Source of the DNA: JAJPHF01 sp035293805
GTDB lineage: Bacteria > Chloroflexota > UBA6077 > JAJPHF01
Assembly (NCBI GenBank): GCA_035293805.1
Contig: DATGMD010000086.1
Span: 48,888 to 112,887 of the forward strand
Length of the DNA stretch: 64,000 bases
Direction of reading: 5' to 3'
Under the pieces are notes generated by a model. That model was not told the origin of the DNA. It saw only the letters and a list, made by a program, of their open reading frames with translations, and ran no database searches. A program made the translations under genes and the position numbers. Positions 61,556-64,000 of this stretch are shown here, in pieces. How positions within the stretch are numbered: position 1 is the first letter of the stretch; the number at the start of each line of letters is the position of its first letter.

Positions 61556-61851
61556 GACTGCTTCTCCCCGGTGGGTGCGCCGGGGCGGGTTGGGGCGGGC
61601 TCTCCGGACGGAGGTACGACGAACGTCTCGGAGCTACCGCTGTCGTCGTAGCCCGCCGCGCCCCGGTCGCCCTGGCCCCAGGACGCCTCGCCCTGGCTGG
61701 TGGCCTGGCCGCTGGCGCCTTCCATCTCCGAAACCGGATAGACGCCCGTGTGGCCCGGCTCGTCCTTGCGGCCCTTGCCGCCGCCGGGCATCCCGCTGTC
61801 GCGCGCCGGCTGTTCGGATGGTCGGGTGTTGCTGTCCTGCGTGGTGTCCAT
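61552..61851 (-). CDS. 99-residue disordered hydrophilic protein, unknown
   Basis: GGGGAGG RBS 6 nt before ATG. Low-complexity Gly/Ser/Glu/Pro protein with a conserved-looking patch EPGHTGVYPVSEMEGASGQA and EASWGQGDRGAAGYDDSGSSE. Such GVYP-containing small proteins may be conserved in this bacterial group (impression, unverified). Translationally coupled to the repeat protein. Confidence 0.65.
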   Translation of the reverse strand: MDTTQDSNTRPSEQPARDSGMPGGGKGRKDEPGHTGVYPVSEMEGASGQATSQGEASWGQGDRGAAGYDDSGSSETFVVPPSGEPAPTRPGAPTGEKQS

Positions 61852-62134
61852 GTGGTCCTCCCCGTGGCGTCCCAGCGTGGGCCGTGGCCGGCTCGCTGGG
61901 GGTGGCCGACGGCGCCGGGCAGCCGGGTCGCCGCGGCCTCCACGTCCGGGGGCGCAGTCCGCGTGCCGGCAGGCGAGGTAGGGTCTGGCCGCCGGCCGAT
62001 TCTAATGCTCTTCTTAGGCGCTGGCGCGGGGGAGGGTGTGGCGGAAAGAATCAGCCGCCGGACTGTCCGCGCTGGCGCGCCAACCGCTATGATCGACGGC
62101 GGAGACGGGGTTTCGCTGGGAGGGAGCTGGGAAG

Positions 62135-62863
62135 ATGGCGAAGGAGGCGGAGCTGCGCGAGGAGCTGGCGACGCTCACGCGCATCCTGGCGATGCGGGGG
62201 CTGCTGGAGCTGCACGGGCACGTGAGCGTGTACGATGCGGACGCCGGGCGCATCTACATGTGCCCCGGCATGGGCTGGGACAAGGCGAACACGCGGGCTG
62301 AGGACCACTTCGTGTTCGCGCCCGACGGCCGCATTGTGGAGGGCGAGGGCCGGCCGCCGCTGGAGTGGCCGATCCACACCGCAATTCATGCGGCGCGGCC
62401 GGATGCGCGTGCGGTGGCGCACCTGCACTCGCCCTGGGCGACGCTGTTCGCGGTCGCGCACCGCGAGTTCCGGCCGGTGCTCATTCCGGGCGGCATGTTC
62501 GCGGACGGCGTGCCGCTTTACGCCGAACGGCGGCTGATCACGACGCCGGAGCGGGGCCAGCGGCTGGTCGAGGTGCTGGGCCGGCGGCGGGCGGTGCTGC
62601 TGCGCGGTCACGGCGTCGCGGTCGCGGCCGATAATATCCCCGAGCTGCTGTACGCGTCGATCATGCTGGAAGACAACGCCCGCGCCGCGGTGCAGGCCGC
62701 CGCCGTGGGCGCCCCGGACTTCATCGACGCGGACGAGTGCGCCGCCATCGAGGCCGATGGCGCGCCCTTCGCCATCCGTGCCCGCCTCGCCTGGAACTAT
62801 TTCGCGCGCCTGGAAGCCCGCTGGGACCGGCAGGGCCCAGTCGGGGCCGGGCCTGTAGCGTAG
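62135..62863 (+). CDS. class II aldolase/adducin family protein (paralogue of 5055-5774)
   Basis: 242 aa, GGAGGGAG RBS. Catalytic Glu in PLEWPIHTAIH, metal H-x-H in AVAHLHSPW, third His in LLRGHGVAVA. Shares layout and many residues with the paralogue 57 kb away (RPDARAVAHxH; FADGVPxY; ASIMLEDNAR). Differences: HLHS instead of HCHA and GMGWDKAN in place of GSGAAKCD. TATGAT about 46 bp upstream may be its -10. Substrate unknown. Confidence 0.9.
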   Translation: MAKEAELREELATLTRILAMRGLLELHGHVSVYDADAGRIYMCPGMGWDKANTRAEDHFVFAPDGRIVEGEGRPPLEWPIHTAIHAARPDARAVAHLHSPWATLFAVAHREFRPVLIPGGMFADGVPLYAERRLITTPERGQRLVEVLGRRRAVLLRGHGVAVAADNIPELLYASIMLEDNARAAVQAAAVGAPDFIDADECAAIEADGAPFAIRARLAWNYFARLEARWDRQGPVGAGPVA

Positions 62864-62920
62864 GCGCGGGGCCGTGCTGGCTCACCGATTAGCCGAGCAT
62901 CCGAGGTCAGGTGCCTCGCG

Positions 62921-63027
62921 TGGCGGCCGGGCGGCGGGGGACGAGCCCCTGCCCTACGTCTGTTACCCGGGAACCGGCGGGGGGCCTGCCCCGGCCGGGC
63001 GGCAGGGGGCGAGCCCTTGCCCTGCGT
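62921..63027. repeat. two copies of the GGGCGAGCCC..CCCTGCC repeat
   Basis: Two units of the family seen at 10361 and 27371, in tandem between the aldolase and DnaK genes. Confidence 0.6.
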
Positions 63028-63051
63028 TCTCGGATGCCCGCCGAGCACGCA

Positions 63052-63087
63052 GCGAGCCCCTTTCCTCGTGCGAGGAAAGGGGCTCGC
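63052..63087. terminator. 17-bp perfect hairpin between convergent genes
   Basis: GCGAGCCCCTTTCCTCG and its complement around a 2-nt centre, 58 bp before the DnaK stop; no U-tract. Confidence 0.7.
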
Positions 63088-63144
63088 CATCGTCCGTTGC
63101 GGCCGCTACCCAGCGGCAACCGGCCGGCGGGTAGCGGCTGGCCG

Positions 63145-64000
63145 CTACACCTCGCGGAACTCGCCCTCGACAGTGCCGGCCGGGCCGCTCGGGTTCGGGC
63201 CGCCCGGGGTTGGGCCGGCACCCGCGCCCGCGCCGGCGCCCGCGGCGCTGTAGACCGCCTGCCCCAGCTTCTGGAGCGTCTGGTTCAGGTCGTCCATGGC
63301 GCGACGGATGCCGGCGGTGTCGCTCGACTGCATCGCCGAGCGAACTGCCGCCACGCGGCCCTCGGCCTCACTCTTGAGGTCGGCGGGAAGCCGGTCGCCC
63401 GACTCGCGGAGCATCTTCTCGGTCTGGTAGACCAGGCTGTCGGCCTGGTTCCGGGCCTCGATCTCCTCGCGGCGCCGCGCATCCTCGGCGGCGTGCGCCT
63501 CGGCATCGCGGACCATGCGGTCGATCTCGTCCTTGCTCAGGCCGCTCGACGCCGTGATGGTGATCCGCTGCTCCTTGCCGGTGCCCTTGTCTTTGGCGGA
63601 CACGTGCAGGATGCCGTTCGCGTCGATGTCGAACGTCACCTCGATCTGCGGCATACCGCGTGGCGCCGGCAGGATGCCGTCCAGGATGAACCGGCCGAGC
63701 GACTTGTTCTCGCTCGCCATCGGCCGCTCGCCCTGCAGCACGTGGACCTCGACCTGCGACTGGCTGTCGCTCGCCGTGGTGAACGTCTCGCTCTTGCTGG
63801 TCGGGATGGTGGTGTTGCGGGGGATAAGCGGGGTCGACACGCCGCCCAGCGTCTCCACACCCAGCGTGAGGGGGGTGACGTCGAGGAGGAGGACGTCTTT
63901 GACCTCGCCCTGGAGCACGCCCGCCTGGATGGCCGCGCCAATCGCCACCACCTCGTCGGGGTTGACCCCCTTGTGCGGCTCCTTCCCGAACAGGCTCTTC
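63145..64000 (-). CDS. dnaK: chaperone DnaK, C-terminal part (5' end outside window)
   Basis: About 284 residues in frame from the window edge. Nucleotide-domain end: [23 protein letters not shown]; linker [19 protein letters not shown]; substrate domain [29 protein letters not shown] (read in parts), [28 protein letters not shown] (here GMPQ); helical lid [17 protein letters not shown]. C-terminal tail is Gly/Pro-rich and ends EGEFREV. ATP-driven folding chaperone. Its partner genes lie outside. Confidence 0.97.
   Translation of the reverse strand, partial: [284 protein letters not shown]

Overview
This is a 64 kb window of very GC-rich (mostly about 70% by eye) bacterial chromosome. Gene starts are mostly ATG or GTG with clear GGAGG-type ribosome binding sites, and a recurrent TATACT/TATAAT -10 box lies upstream of several genes. 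The gene mix (aldehyde:ferredoxin oxidoreductase, many NMT1-type solute-binding lipoproteins, class II aldolases, amidohydrolases, a ThDP enzyme, CstA, Amt, DnaK), together with the dispersed REP-like repeats, suggests an uncultured soil or sediment bacterium, perhaps Chloroflexota (Thermomicrobia-like) or a similar lineage. There is no rRNA or other marker to fix the phylum. I saw no tRNA, rRNA, CRISPR array or intact transposase.

Layout. 1-8.3 kb (minus strand): zinc-ribbon/TPR membrane protein (3' end outside the window), a 22-residue Trp-rich micro-ORF, a tungsten-type aldehyde:ferredoxin oxidoreductase, an Asp-box beta-propeller, a class II aldolase and a hybrid histidine kinase with an unknown C-terminal domain. 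8.5-11.5 kb (plus): a TenA/PqqC-like diiron-type protein and two orphan solute-binding lipoproteins. 11.7-16.8 kb: a segment bounded by a 106-bp direct repeat of the 3' end of a zinc alcohol dehydrogenase gene; it carries three divergent paralogues of an unrecognised secreted family with lower GC, a NarL-type regulator and a PAS sensor without an ATPase domain. 17.9-21.2 kb: two toxin-antitoxin-like pairs (VapBC; DUF433/DUF5615) on either side of an N-acyl-D-amino-acid deacylase. 21.2-23.9 kb: a CstA peptide/pyruvate transporter operon. 24.2-27.3 kb: a MarR-HlyD-MFS efflux operon with a visible palindromic operator. 27.5-31.5 kb: a large hybrid sensor kinase broken by four frameshifts, followed by an intact NarL regulator.

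31.7-34 kb: two small divergent unknown genes, a membrane protein, and a peroxiredoxin-like gene whose peroxidatic Cys position is an in-frame UGA followed by a SECIS-like hairpin (a likely selenoprotein). 34.4-41.9 kb: a 7-kb segment between two inverted copies of a ~255-bp repeat, with two orphan solute-binding lipoproteins, a MarR regulator and a RecQ helicase carrying an N-terminal TPR domain. 42.4-45.7 kb: an unknown 94-residue protein translationally coupled to a Rad50/SbcC-like ATPase with a zinc hook but no SbcD, then a cupin. 45.8-50.3 kb: Amt and two amidohydrolases. 50.8-52.9 kb: small exported and metal-binding proteins, including a TatA-like protein with a zinc-ribbon tail, a zinc-ribbon/AT-hook protein and a cupredoxin. 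53.3-57.9 kb: LysR, a nitronate monooxygenase-like enzyme and a ThDP enzyme. 58-64 kb: two glycosyltransferases, small hydrophilic proteins (one built of 35-residue repeats), a second class II aldolase and the C-terminal part of DnaK.

Many gene ends are marked by long perfect hairpins without a U-tract. The most striking observations are the probable selenoprotein, the Trp-rich micropeptide, the direct-repeat-bounded segment with a new secreted family, and the decaying sensor kinase.
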